From Stenotrophomonas maltophilia (lineage in GTDB: Bacteria; Pseudomonadota; Gammaproteobacteria; Xanthomonadales; Xanthomonadaceae): 64,000 nucleotides of DNA. Positions 56,480 to 64,000 of the stretch are shown here, one piece after another. Position 1 is the first letter of the stretch. Every line of letters begins with the position of its first letter. The DNA lies in NCBI RefSeq assembly GCF_002205165.1, contig NZ_NIVS01000001.1, positions 18,863 to 82,862 on the forward strand, read 5' to 3'. A program made the translations under genes and the position numbers. The notes below the pieces were generated by a model. The model searched no databases. It saw only the letters and a program-made list of their open reading frames with translations, and was not told where the DNA came from.

Positions 56480-59248
56480 TTACAGCTTCGCGCGCTGCGA
56501 ACGCAGGCCATCCAGCTGTGCGGTCCACTCGACCAGGCGCACGCGCTCCTGCTCGACCACCGCCGCCGGCACCTTGTCGGTGAACTTGGCCAGCTTGGTC
56601 TCGCTCTTTTCCTTCTCCGATTCCACCCGGGCGATTTCCTTGTCCAGGCGCGCGCGCTCGGCGCCCAGATCGACCAGGCCCTCCAGCGGCACCAGCAGGG
56701 TGAGATCGCCCACGATCGCGGCGGCCGCCGGCGGCGTGTCGCTGCCGTTGGCCAGCCACTCGATGCGCTCCAGCTTGAGCAGGAACGACAGCGAGGAGGT
56801 GAAGCGGGTCATGCGTGCGCGGTCGTCGCCGGTGCCGCCCTGCAGCAGCAGCGGGACCAGCTTCGACGGCGGCACATTCAACTCGCTGCGCACGCGGCGC
56901 AGGGCGTTGACCATCGACTTCAACCATTCCACGTCGGCTTCGGCGCGGGCGAAATCACCGGCGAACTCCTCGGCGGTCGGGTACGGCCGCAGCGAGATGG
57001 TGTCCTCGGTGATGCCCAGGCGCGGGGCGACCTGGCGCCACAGCTGCTCGGTGACGAACGGGGTCAGCGGATGCAGCAGGCGCAGCAGCGCTTCCAGCAC
57101 GTACAGCAGGGTGTGACGGGTGCTGTTGGCATCCTCGGCGTCGGCCCCGTTGAGGGCCGGCTTGGTCAGTTCCAGGAACCAATCGCAGAACTCGTTCCAG
57201 GCGAACTCGTACAGGCACTGTGCCAGCAGGTCGAAGCGGTAGTTGGCGTAATGCGTCTGCGCTTCGGCCGAGACCGCCGCCAGGCGCGCGAGGATCCAGC
57301 GCTCGGCATCGGTCCGCGGCTGCGGCACGCCGGTGAAGCTGCCACCCTCGGTGTTCATCAGGGTGAAGCGGCTGGCGTTCCACAGCTTGTTGCAGAAGTT
57401 CTTGTAGCCCTCGGCGCGGTTCATGTCGAACTTGATATCGCGGCCATGGGTGGCCAGCGCGGCGATGGTGAAGCGCAGCGCATCGGCACCGTGGGCGATG
57501 ATGCCCTCGGGGAATTCGCGGCGGGTCGCCTTCTCGATCTTCGGCGCATCCTTGGGCTTCATCAGGCCGGTGGTGCGCTTGGCGACCAGGTCCTCCAGCG
57601 AGATGCCGTCGATGATGTCCAGCGGGTCGAGCACGTTGCCCTTGGACTTGGACATCTTCTGACCCTGCGCATCGCGGATCAGGCCGGTCATGTAGATGTC
57701 CTTGAACGGAATCTTCCCGGTGAAGCTGTCGGTGGCCATGATCATGCGGGCCACCCAGAAGAAGATGATGTCAAAGCCGGTGACCAGCACCGCCGACGGC
57801 AGGTAGCGCTCGAAACCGCGCGCTTGCATGGCCTGCTCGTTCGGCCAGCCCAGCGTGGAGAACGGCCACAGCTGCGAGGAGAACCAGGTCTCCAGCACGT
57901 CGCTGTCCTGGTGCAGGGGGAGGTCGGCGGCGAGGTTGTTCTTCGCGCGCGCTTCGGCTTCGTCGCGGCCGACATAGCAGTTGCCTGCAGCGTCGAACCA
58001 CGCCGGAATGCGGTGGCCCCACCACAGCTGGCGGCTGATGCACCAGTCCTGGATATTCTCCATCCAGTGGCGGTAGGTGTTGATCCAGTTGGCCGGGACG
58101 AACTGGATGCTGCCGTTCTCGACCAGCTCCAGGCCGCGCTTGGCCAGCACGTCCATCTTCACGAACCACTGGTCGGTCAGGTACGGCTCGATCACCTGCT
58201 GGGTGCGATCACCACGCGGCACCTGCAGCTTGTGTGCCTTGGTCTCCACCAGGATGCCCAGGTCTTCCAGCTCGGCCAGGATCACCTTGCGTGCTTCGTA
58301 ACGGTCCAGCCCGCGGTACTTCTCCGGGGCGTTGTCGTTGATCGCCGCCTCCGGGGTGAACAGGTTGATCATCGGCAGGCTGTGGCGCAGGCCGACCTGG
58401 TAATCGTTGAAATCGTGTGCGGGGGTGACCTTGACCACGCCGGTACCGAACTCGCGGTCGACGTAATCATCGGCGATCACCGGAATCTCGCGATCGGTCA
58501 GCGGCAGTTTCACCATTTTGCCGATCAGGTGCGCGTAGCGCTCATCGTCCGGGTGCACCATCACCGCGGTGTCGCCCAGCATGGTTTCCGGGCGCGTGGT
58601 GGCCACGGTCAGGGTGCCGCTGCCATCGGCCAGCGGGTAGCTGATCGACCACAGGAAGCCGTCTTCCTCCACGCTCTCCACTTCCAGATCGGAGATGGCG
58701 GTCTTGAGCACCGGATCCCAGTTGACCAGGCGCTGGCCACGGTAGATCAGGCCCTGCTCGTGCCAGCGCACGAAGGCCTCGATCACCGCTTCGGACGGCT
58801 GCGGGTCCATGGTGAAGGTGCTGCGCGACCAGTCGCTGGAGGTGCCCAGGCGGCGCATCTGGCGCTCGATGGTGTCACCGGACTGCGCCTTCCACTCCCA
58901 CACCTTTTCGATGAAGCCGTCGCGGCCCAGCGAATCGCGGGTCTCGCCCTGGCCGGCCAGCGCCAGGTTGCGCGACACCACCATCTCGGTGGCGATGCCG
59001 GCGTGGTCGGTGCCCACCTGCCACAACGTGTCGTAGCCGCGCATGCGGTGGTAGCGCACCAGCGCATCCATCAGGGTCTGCTGGAAGGCATGGCCCATGT
59101 GCAGCGTGCCGGTCACGTTCGGCGGCGGCAGCAGGATGGTGTACGGCTCGCCCTTGCCGGACGGCTTGAAATGGCCGGCCTTCTCCCACGCGTCGTACAA
59201 CGCGGTTTCAAAGGTTTTGGGGTCGTAGCTGGAGGCGAGTTGGGTCAT
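56480..59248 (-). CDS. valS: Valyl-tRNA synthetase
   Basis: Class I aminoacyl-tRNA synthetase. 922 residues: [15 protein letters not shown] (HIGH box, about residue 48), CP1 editing domain with [34 protein letters not shown] (KMSKS, about 540), anticodon domain, and a C-terminal coiled coil ([18 protein letters not shown]). Full length for the bacterial type. Start ATG 59248. It ends the pepA-holC-yqaE-valS run, a variant of the conserved pepA-holC-valS order with one small gene inserted. Confidence 0.97.
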   Translation of the reverse strand: MTQLASSYDPKTFETALYDAWEKAGHFKPSGKGEPYTILLPPPNVTGTLHMGHAFQQTLMDALVRYHRMRGYDTLWQVGTDHAGIATEMVVSRNLALAGQGETRDSLGRDGFIEKVWEWKAQSGDTIERQMRRLGTSSDWSRSTFTMDPQPSEAVIEAFVRWHEQGLIYRGQRLVNWDPVLKTAISDLEVESVEEDGFLWSISYPLADGSGTLTVATTRPETMLGDTAVMVHPDDERYAHLIGKMVKLPLTDREIPVIADDYVDREFGTGVVKVTPAHDFNDYQVGLRHSLPMINLFTPEAAINDNAPEKYRGLDRYEARKVILAELEDLGILVETKAHKLQVPRGDRTQQVIEPYLTDQWFVKMDVLAKRGLELVENGSIQFVPANWINTYRHWMENIQDWCISRQLWWGHRIPAWFDAAGNCYVGRDEAEARAKNNLAADLPLHQDSDVLETWFSSQLWPFSTLGWPNEQAMQARGFERYLPSAVLVTGFDIIFFWVARMIMATDSFTGKIPFKDIYMTGLIRDAQGQKMSKSKGNVLDPLDIIDGISLEDLVAKRTTGLMKPKDAPKIEKATRREFPEGIIAHGADALRFTIAALATHGRDIKFDMNRAEGYKNFCNKLWNASRFTLMNTEGGSFTGVPQPRTDAERWILARLAAVSAEAQTHYANYRFDLLAQCLYEFAWNEFCDWFLELTKPALNGADAEDANSTRHTLLYVLEALLRLLHPLTPFVTEQLWRQVAPRLGITEDTISLRPYPTAEEFAGDFARAEADVEWLKSMVNALRRVRSELNVPPSKLVPLLLQGGTGDDRARMTRFTSSLSFLLKLERIEWLANGSDTPPAAAAIVGDLTLLVPLEGLVDLGAERARLDKEIARVESEKEKSETKLAKFTDKVPAAVVEQERVRLVEWTAQLDGLRSQRAKL

Positions 59249-59291
59249 GCGGGAACCAGGATCGAGTACGGAAGGTGGGGGTGCCGGAAGC

Positions 59292-59480
59292 TCAGCGCCC
59301 TAAGGCGCGACGGATCTTCTGGTCGGTATGGAACTGTGAGACCGCGTAGGCGGCCCAGATCGCGGCGGGCAGCCAGCCGATCAGCGTGATCTGCAGGATC
59401 AGGCAGAGGATGCCTGCGATCGGGCGGCCGATGGTGAAGAAGGCGAACCAGGGAAAGATCAGGGCGATCAGCAGGCGCAT
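59292..59480 (-). CDS. YqaE/Pmp3 family small membrane protein
   Basis: A 62-residue protein of two transmembrane helices ([18 protein letters not shown] and [22 protein letters not shown]) with a short charged tail, matching the YqaE/Pmp3 pattern in which the second helix ends in P-x-x-I-[HW]-A. ATG 59480 with GGAG about 9 bases upstream. Family members affect membrane potential or stress tolerance; role here unknown. It sits between holC and valS. Confidence 0.85.
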   Translation of the reverse strand: MRLLIALIFPWFAFFTIGRPIAGILCLILQITLIGWLPAAIWAAYAVSQFHTDQKIRRALGR

Positions 59481-59525
59481 CAAGGGTCTCCGGGGGCGGC
59501 GGCGACCGGACGGACGCCGCGCGGG

Positions 59526-59951
59526 TTACATGTCGTACTTGTTCAGGTCAAAGCCCAGCGCCTTGTACTGGCGCCAGCGCTCGCGCAGTGGTTCGCGCGC
59601 TTCCGGATCGGCCGGCACCACTTCCAGCACGCGGTCGCAGGCGGCCAGGTAGGGGTCGTCACGCAGGTTGATCACCAGCGGCCGGGCGGGGGCCTCGGTA
59701 CCGGGGACGGCGATCAGCACCAGCGCCTCTTCCTCGTCCATGTCTTCGCCGGCGATCTGGTGCGGGATGTAGGCATCGTTGTCGAACGCCCACAGCAGTT
59801 CGTCCAGCTCTTCGGCCTGGGCCTGGTCGCGCGCCAGCACCAGGGTGAACAGCCCGGCGTCGTTGGCCTTGCGGGCCAGTTCACAGACCAGCCGCAACGG
59901 CTCGGTCAGGAAGCGGGGCTTGGCGATCAGGTAGAAATCAGCACGGGACAT
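59526..59951 (-). CDS. holC: DNA polymerase III chi subunit
   Basis: The clamp-loader-associated subunit that contacts single-strand binding protein. 141 residues: ADFYLIAKPRFLTEPLRLVCELA, LVLARDQAQAEELDELLWAF, FIPHxxAGE-like YIPHQIAGEDMDEEEALVLI, and RWRQYKALGFDLNKYDM at the end. ATG 59951 begins the conserved domain. It lies 85 bases after pepA, as in many gammaproteobacteria. The likely psi partner is the gene at 54522. Confidence 0.93.
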   Translation of the reverse strand: MSRADFYLIAKPRFLTEPLRLVCELARKANDAGLFTLVLARDQAQAEELDELLWAFDNDAYIPHQIAGEDMDEEEALVLIAVPGTEAPARPLVINLRDDPYLAACDRVLEVVPADPEAREPLRERWRQYKALGFDLNKYDM

Positions 59952-60036
59952 GGCAGGGCCTGGAGCGGAGGGAGAACCCGGCGCCAGGCCGGGCGGGATC
60001 GCGGCCACCGATGGGCGGCCGCGATCGGGCAGGGCA

Positions 60037-61515
60037 TCAGGCGCGGGCGACCTGGTCCAGCAGCCACTGGCTCAGCAGGCCGACCGGGCGACCGGTGGCC
60101 ATGCCACGCTTGCCTTCATCGCTGGCCACGCCGGCGATGTCCAGGTGGGCCCAGCGCTGGCCTTCGGCGAAGCGCGACAGGAAGCAGCCGGCGGTGATCG
60201 CGCCAGCCCAGCGGCCGCCGATGTTGTAGATGTCGGCGAAGCTGGAATCCAGCATCGGCTGGTACTCGTCCCACAGCGGCAGGCGCCAGGCGCGGTCGAA
60301 CACGTGCTCGCCGGCGGCCAGCAGTTCGTTGGCCAGGTCGTCGTGCTTGGTCATCAGGCCGGCGGTCTGGTGGCCCAGGGCAACCAGGCAGGCGCCGGTC
60401 AGGGTGGCCACGTCGATCAGCGCGGCCGGCTCGAAGCGTTGCGCGTAGGTCAGGGCGTCGCACAGGATCAGGCGGCCTTCGGCGTCGGTGTTGCCCACTT
60501 CGATGGTCTTGCCCGACATCGAGGTGATCACGTCCGAGGGGCGGTAGGCATTGCCGTCGATGGCGTTCTCCACCGCCGGCACCACCACCACCAGGTTCAG
60601 CGGCAGCTTGGCCGTGACGGCCGCGACGAAGGTGCCGATGACGTTGGCGCCACCGCACATGTCGTACTTCATTTCCTCGATGCCGCCCTGGGTCTTCAGG
60701 TTGACGCCACCGGTATCGAAGGTGATGCCCTTGCCGACCAGCACGTAGGGCTTGGCGTCGCCACCGTTGTTCCACTTCAGCACGACCAGGTGCGGGCGGT
60801 TGGCCGAACCACGGGCCACGGCCAGCAGCGAGCCCATGCCCAGCGCTTCCATCTGGTGCTCGTCCAGGATCTCCGCTTCGGCGCCTTCATGGGCCTGGGC
60901 GAACGCGACCGAGGATTCGGCCAGGTAGGCCGGGGTGCAGACATTCGGCGGCAGGTTGCCCAGCTCGCGGGCGTACTGCACGCCGGCGGCGATGGCCTGG
61001 CCCTGGGCCAGGGCTGCGGTGTCCGTGCCGGCGATGGCCAGCGTGGTCAGGCCGGGCTCGTCGGCCTTCTTCTTGCCCAGCGTGGCGCTGTAGCGGTAGG
61101 CGGCGTGGTCGGCGGTGATGATGGCCTGGCGGATGTTCCAGGCGGCATCGCGGCCCTTGACCTCGATCTCGGTCAGGGTCAGCAGCGCGTGGTGGTTGAC
61201 CCCGCTCTTCAGGGCGCGGCTGGCATCGCCGACCGCCTTGAGGTACTGCGGCACGCCGAATTTGGCCGGCTCACCCAGCCCGACCACCAGCACGCGTGCG
61301 GCGCTGACGCCGGGCAGATCGTGCAGGAGGGTGGTGTTGCCGGTCTTGCCGCCCACGTCGCCGCGGGCGACCAGGGCCGACAGGCGGCCACCGGATGCGG
61401 TGTCCAGGGCCTGTGCCGCCGGGCTCAGGGTCTGGTCGGCGTAGGCGCCGACGATGACGCAATCGCACTCGGCCGAGGCCGGCGCTGCGTGGTTCAGGGT
61501 GAATTCCAGGGCCAT
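60037..61515 (-). CDS. pepA: Leucyl aminopeptidase
   Basis: M17 zinc/manganese aminopeptidase, cytoplasmic, removing N-terminal residues from peptides. 492 residues: a variable N-terminal domain and the catalytic domain with [14 protein letters not shown] (metal-binding Lys and Asp, about residue 260), [13 protein letters not shown] and [14 protein letters not shown] (about 340). In enterobacteria PepA also binds DNA; nothing in the sequence decides that here. Divergent from lptF with about 104 bases between, matching the E. coli lptF/pepA arrangement. Confidence 0.97.
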   Translation of the reverse strand: MALEFTLNHAAPASAECDCVIVGAYADQTLSPAAQALDTASGGRLSALVARGDVGGKTGNTTLLHDLPGVSAARVLVVGLGEPAKFGVPQYLKAVGDASRALKSGVNHHALLTLTEIEVKGRDAAWNIRQAIITADHAAYRYSATLGKKKADEPGLTTLAIAGTDTAALAQGQAIAAGVQYARELGNLPPNVCTPAYLAESSVAFAQAHEGAEAEILDEHQMEALGMGSLLAVARGSANRPHLVVLKWNNGGDAKPYVLVGKGITFDTGGVNLKTQGGIEEMKYDMCGGANVIGTFVAAVTAKLPLNLVVVVPAVENAIDGNAYRPSDVITSMSGKTIEVGNTDAEGRLILCDALTYAQRFEPAALIDVATLTGACLVALGHQTAGLMTKHDDLANELLAAGEHVFDRAWRLPLWDEYQPMLDSSFADIYNIGGRWAGAITAGCFLSRFAEGQRWAHLDIAGVASDEGKRGMATGRPVGLLSQWLLDQVARA

Positions 61516-61619
61516 TGATCAGATTCCGTTGGCAAATCCGTACAATCGCGAGCTGTTTACGCCCCGTCAGTAGACTGGGCAGCACCGCGAACGAATCCGA
61601 GAGTTTAAACCACCGCCCC

Positions 61620-62699
61620 ATGTCGAAGCTCGATCGCTATCTCCTGCGTGATTTCGTCCAGAGTTTCCTGGCCACCCTGATCGTGTTGCTGGTGGTGAGC
61701 GTCGGCGGTGTCCTGGTGGACATCCTCGGCAACATCGCCGACGGCCGCCTGCCTGCCCGCCTGCTGTTCTCCCAGCTGGGCCTGCAGTTCATCGTCTATA
61801 TGCCGCTGATCCTGCCGCTGGCGCTGATGCTGGGCCTGCTGCTGGCCACGGCCCGGCTCTACCGGGACTCGGAAATGGCGGTCATCACCGCCATCGGCGT
61901 CGGCCCCAAGCGCCTGCTGCGCCCGCTGCTGATGCTGGTGGTGCCGGTGGTCGGGCTGATCGCCCTGTGCTCGCTGTGGCTGGGCCCCTGGGCCGACCGC
62001 ACCGGCGAGACGATGATCGACGAGGCCAACCGCAGCGTGGTCATGGCCGGCCTGGAAGCGGGCAAGTTCACCTCCCTGCCCAATGGCGGCGTGGTCTACC
62101 TGTCCTCGGTCTCCCCCGACGGCACCCAGCTGGGCAAGGTCTTCCTGCAGCGCCAGAAGGAGGACCGCCTTGAGGTGATCTCCGCCGATCACGGGCGCAT
62201 GTACTTCGAGGGTGCCAAGCAGCGCTACCTGGAACTGGACGACGGCCACCAGGTCGAAGGCCCGGCCAATGGCGCGCTGGACTACAAGCTGATGACCTTC
62301 GCCCGCAACGACGTGGCCATGCCCGACGGTGCCGAGACCCGCAAGGACGACGATCCCGAACTGCTGCGCACCACCCAGCTGTTCGGCGATGAACGCCCTG
62401 AAGCCCAGGCTCAGCTGCACTCGCGCATCGCCCCGCCGCTGATCGCGCTGGCCTTCGCCCTGATGACCCTGCCGTTGGCCCGCAGCTCGCCGCGCCAGCA
62501 GCGCTATGGCCGGATGATGCTGGCCTTCCTGGCCTACATGGTGGGCATGAACCTGATGTTCATCGGTACCCGCTGGATCGCCGATGGCAAGATCCCCGCC
62601 GTGGCGGGCCTGTGGTGGCTGACCTTGCCGTTGCTGGCCCTCGCCCTGTGGATGTACTTCCGCGACGGCAAACTGTCGCGTCCCCGGAGGACCGCATGA
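61620..62699 (+). CDS. lptF: LPS export ABC transporter permease LptF
   Basis: Inner-membrane subunit of LptB2FG, which extracts LPS for transport to the outer membrane. 359 residues: cytoplasmic start MSKLDRYLLRDFVQSFLATL, six helices, and a periplasmic beta-jellyroll (about 130-260: VYLSSVSPDGTQLGKVFLQRQ). The LYRDSEMAVITAIGVGPKRLL coupling helix contacts LptB. Stop overlaps the lptG start (ATGA at 62696-62699). It handles the LPS whose O-chain is made by the locus at 21-42 kb. Confidence 0.95.
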   Translation: MSKLDRYLLRDFVQSFLATLIVLLVVSVGGVLVDILGNIADGRLPARLLFSQLGLQFIVYMPLILPLALMLGLLLATARLYRDSEMAVITAIGVGPKRLLRPLLMLVVPVVGLIALCSLWLGPWADRTGETMIDEANRSVVMAGLEAGKFTSLPNGGVVYLSSVSPDGTQLGKVFLQRQKEDRLEVISADHGRMYFEGAKQRYLELDDGHQVEGPANGALDYKLMTFARNDVAMPDGAETRKDDDPELLRTTQLFGDERPEAQAQLHSRIAPPLIALAFALMTLPLARSSPRQQRYGRMMLAFLAYMVGMNLMFIGTRWIADGKIPAVAGLWWLTLPLLALALWMYFRDGKLSRPRRTA

Positions 62700-63805
62700 A
62701 CGTGTTGCGCCCCATGCGGTTTGATCTATACCTGGGCCGTGCCGTGTTCGGTACCGTCCTGCTGACCTGGGCGGTGCTGGTCGGCCTGGACGTGGTGATG
62801 GCCTTCTCCGGTGAGTTCAAGGACGTGGGCAAGGGCAGCTATACCCTTGGTCACGCCGCCGCCTGGGTGCTGTACACCGTGCCGCGCCGTGCCTATACCT
62901 TCTTCCCGACCGCGGCCGTGATCGGCGCGCTGATGGGCCTGGGCCAGCTGGCCGCCACCTCCGAGCTCACCGCCCTGCGCGCGCTGGGCCTGTCGCGCAA
63001 GCGGCTGAGCGTCTCGGTGGCGATCGCGCTGTCGCTGATGACCGCGGTGATGGTGTTCAGCGGCGAAACGCTGGGCCCGTGGGGCCAGAGCAAGGCCGAC
63101 GACATCAAGATCAGCGCCAAGTGGGGCAGCAGCCTGAGCGCGGCCCGCTACTCCGGCGTGTGGGCGCGCGAAGGCGATACCTTCCTAAACGCCCAGAGCG
63201 GCGACGAGCAGCTGCAGGCCGGCGGCGGTACGCGCCTGATCCTGCACGATGTGCGCCTGTACAAGATCGCCGACGACGGTCGCCTGGCATCGCTCACCTA
63301 TGCCACCACCGCCGAGCATGGCGCCGACGGCTGGGTCCTGAACAAGGTCCGCCGCGACACCTTCGGTGAGCGTTCGGCAACGCGCGAGACGGCTGAGTCC
63401 GAGCCGTGGGATTCACGCCTGGATGCGGCGGCGCTGGCCAGCGGCATTTCCAAGCCACGCAATCTGACGGCGATGGATCTGCGCACCAGCATCGAGTACC
63501 GCAAGCGCAATGGGCTGGACGCGCGCGATTACGAGGATGTGTACTGGAGCCGCTGGTTCTATCCGATCAATGTGCTGGCGCTGTGCCTGGCGGCGGTGCC
63601 GTTCGCGTTCGGTTCGCTGCGCAGTGGCGGCATGGGCAAGCGCTTGTTCCTGGGCATTCTGTTCGCGCTGGGCTTCTGGTTGCTGCAGTTGTTCTTCGGC
63701 CGGATGGCGGGTGCGTTGAAGTTCGATTATCGGATTGCGTATGCGTTGCCACCGATCGTGATGATGGTGGTATCCGGGTTGTTGTTCCGGCGAAAGTCGG
63801 GCTGA
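62696..63805 (+). CDS. lptG: LPS export ABC transporter permease LptG
   Basis: Second LptB2FG permease. 369 residues with FDLYLGRAVFGTVLLTWAVLVGLDVVMAF, ATSELTALRALGLSRKRLS coupling helix, a periplasmic domain (about 120-270), and C-terminal helices FYPINVLALCLAAVPFAFGSLRSGG and LALGF-like GILFALGFWLLQLFFGRM. Translationally coupled to lptF. Last gene in the window. Confidence 0.95.
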   Translation: MNVLRPMRFDLYLGRAVFGTVLLTWAVLVGLDVVMAFSGEFKDVGKGSYTLGHAAAWVLYTVPRRAYTFFPTAAVIGALMGLGQLAATSELTALRALGLSRKRLSVSVAIALSLMTAVMVFSGETLGPWGQSKADDIKISAKWGSSLSAARYSGVWAREGDTFLNAQSGDEQLQAGGGTRLILHDVRLYKIADDGRLASLTYATTAEHGADGWVLNKVRRDTFGERSATRETAESEPWDSRLDAAALASGISKPRNLTAMDLRTSIEYRKRNGLDARDYEDVYWSRWFYPINVLALCLAAVPFAFGSLRSGGMGKRLFLGILFALGFWLLQLFFGRMAGALKFDYRIAYALPPIVMMVVSGLLFRRKSG

Positions 63806-64000
63806 TTTTTCCGCTCGAGCGGAAGATGTCAAACGCTGCAAGAGCCAAAGACCAAAGCCAAAGCGGCCACCATGTTCTCTCAGGCTAGGCGCGACGGGCT
63901 CACCATTCCGGGACCCGCCGCAAGTACGTCCCTGTAGGCTCGTGTGCTGCCATCCATGGCAGCACACGGTCCCGGCCTGGTAATCCCGCCGCGCCCGCCA
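63806..64000. other. Intergenic tail with hairpins
   Basis: No gene is evident. A 16-bp palindrome TTCCGCTCGAGCGGAA (63808-63823) follows lptG by two bases; it has a T run only on its left, so it suits termination of minus-strand traffic better than of lptG. A GTAG-headed hairpin follows at 63934-63968. Confidence 0.5.
63934..63968 (+). repeat. GTAG-associated long palindrome
   Basis: GTAG (63934-63937) precedes a perfect 13-bp stem (63941-63953 with 63956-63968) with a 2-base gap, followed by GGTCCCGG. The stem is longer than in the other copies, so it may belong to a different subfamily of intergenic repeat. Confidence 0.6.

Overview
The window looks like chromosomal DNA of a Xanthomonadaceae gammaproteobacterium, most likely Stenotrophomonas. 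Coding DNA is GC-rich and densely packed. The gene order metB, wzm/wzt O-antigen block, etfA-etfB, rmlBACD, xanB/xanA, lpsI-lpsJ is the one known from Xanthomonas LPS loci. Several intergenic hairpins are headed by the tetranucleotide GTAG, as in the palindromic repeats described in Stenotrophomonas maltophilia. I see no tRNA or rRNA gene, CRISPR array, insertion sequence or prophage.

Layout. 1-2672: 3' part of an asparagine synthetase, a phasin-family gene and queD. 2746-8206: a TonB-dependent receptor followed by an exported M14 metallopeptidase, with a tandem 21-bp repeat in front. 8244-11890: a Fur-box-controlled unit with a 39-residue ORF, a six-EF-hand secreted protein and a second TonB-dependent receptor. 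11915-18543: RhlE helicase, an aromatic-catabolism pair (FAH hydrolase, maiA), a pilU-like ATPase, a DUF4398/OmpA-like pair, a structured intergenic region that may encode an RNA, and a small YdcH-type gene. 18734-21411: a transsulfuration pair (CBS and a MetB/CGL enzyme).

21408-32504 is a visibly lower-GC polysaccharide block. wzm and wzt form an ABC exporter. They are followed by a GT2 transferase, a methyltransferase-GT2 fusion, and a tightly overlapping run that includes a GT-C-like membrane protein, a GtrB-like polyprenyl-phosphate glycosyltransferase, a GtrA-like flippase and two small proteins I do not recognise. On the other strand ugd and uxs can supply UDP-xylose. The run reads as an O-antigen backbone and export system plus a periplasmic side-branch system. 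GC-rich housekeeping and sugar-nucleotide genes then resume: etfB-etfA, rmlBACD (dTDP-L-rhamnose), xanA-xanB (GDP-mannose), lpsI-lpsJ (CoA transferase) and a large RgpF-HAD protein.

45375-64000 is mainly core genome: an AlkB homologue, an Mce/Mla-type lipid transporter operon with a STAS-fused permease, a ThrE-type exporter, an H-NS-like protein, proS, a DUF4124 protein, pssA, a probable holD (DNA polymerase III psi), rimI, an EamA permease, the pepA-holC-yqaE-valS run, and lptF-lptG. The window therefore links LPS supply, assembly and export (rml, xan, wzm/wzt, lptFG) with lipid-asymmetry and nutrient-uptake functions of the outer membrane.
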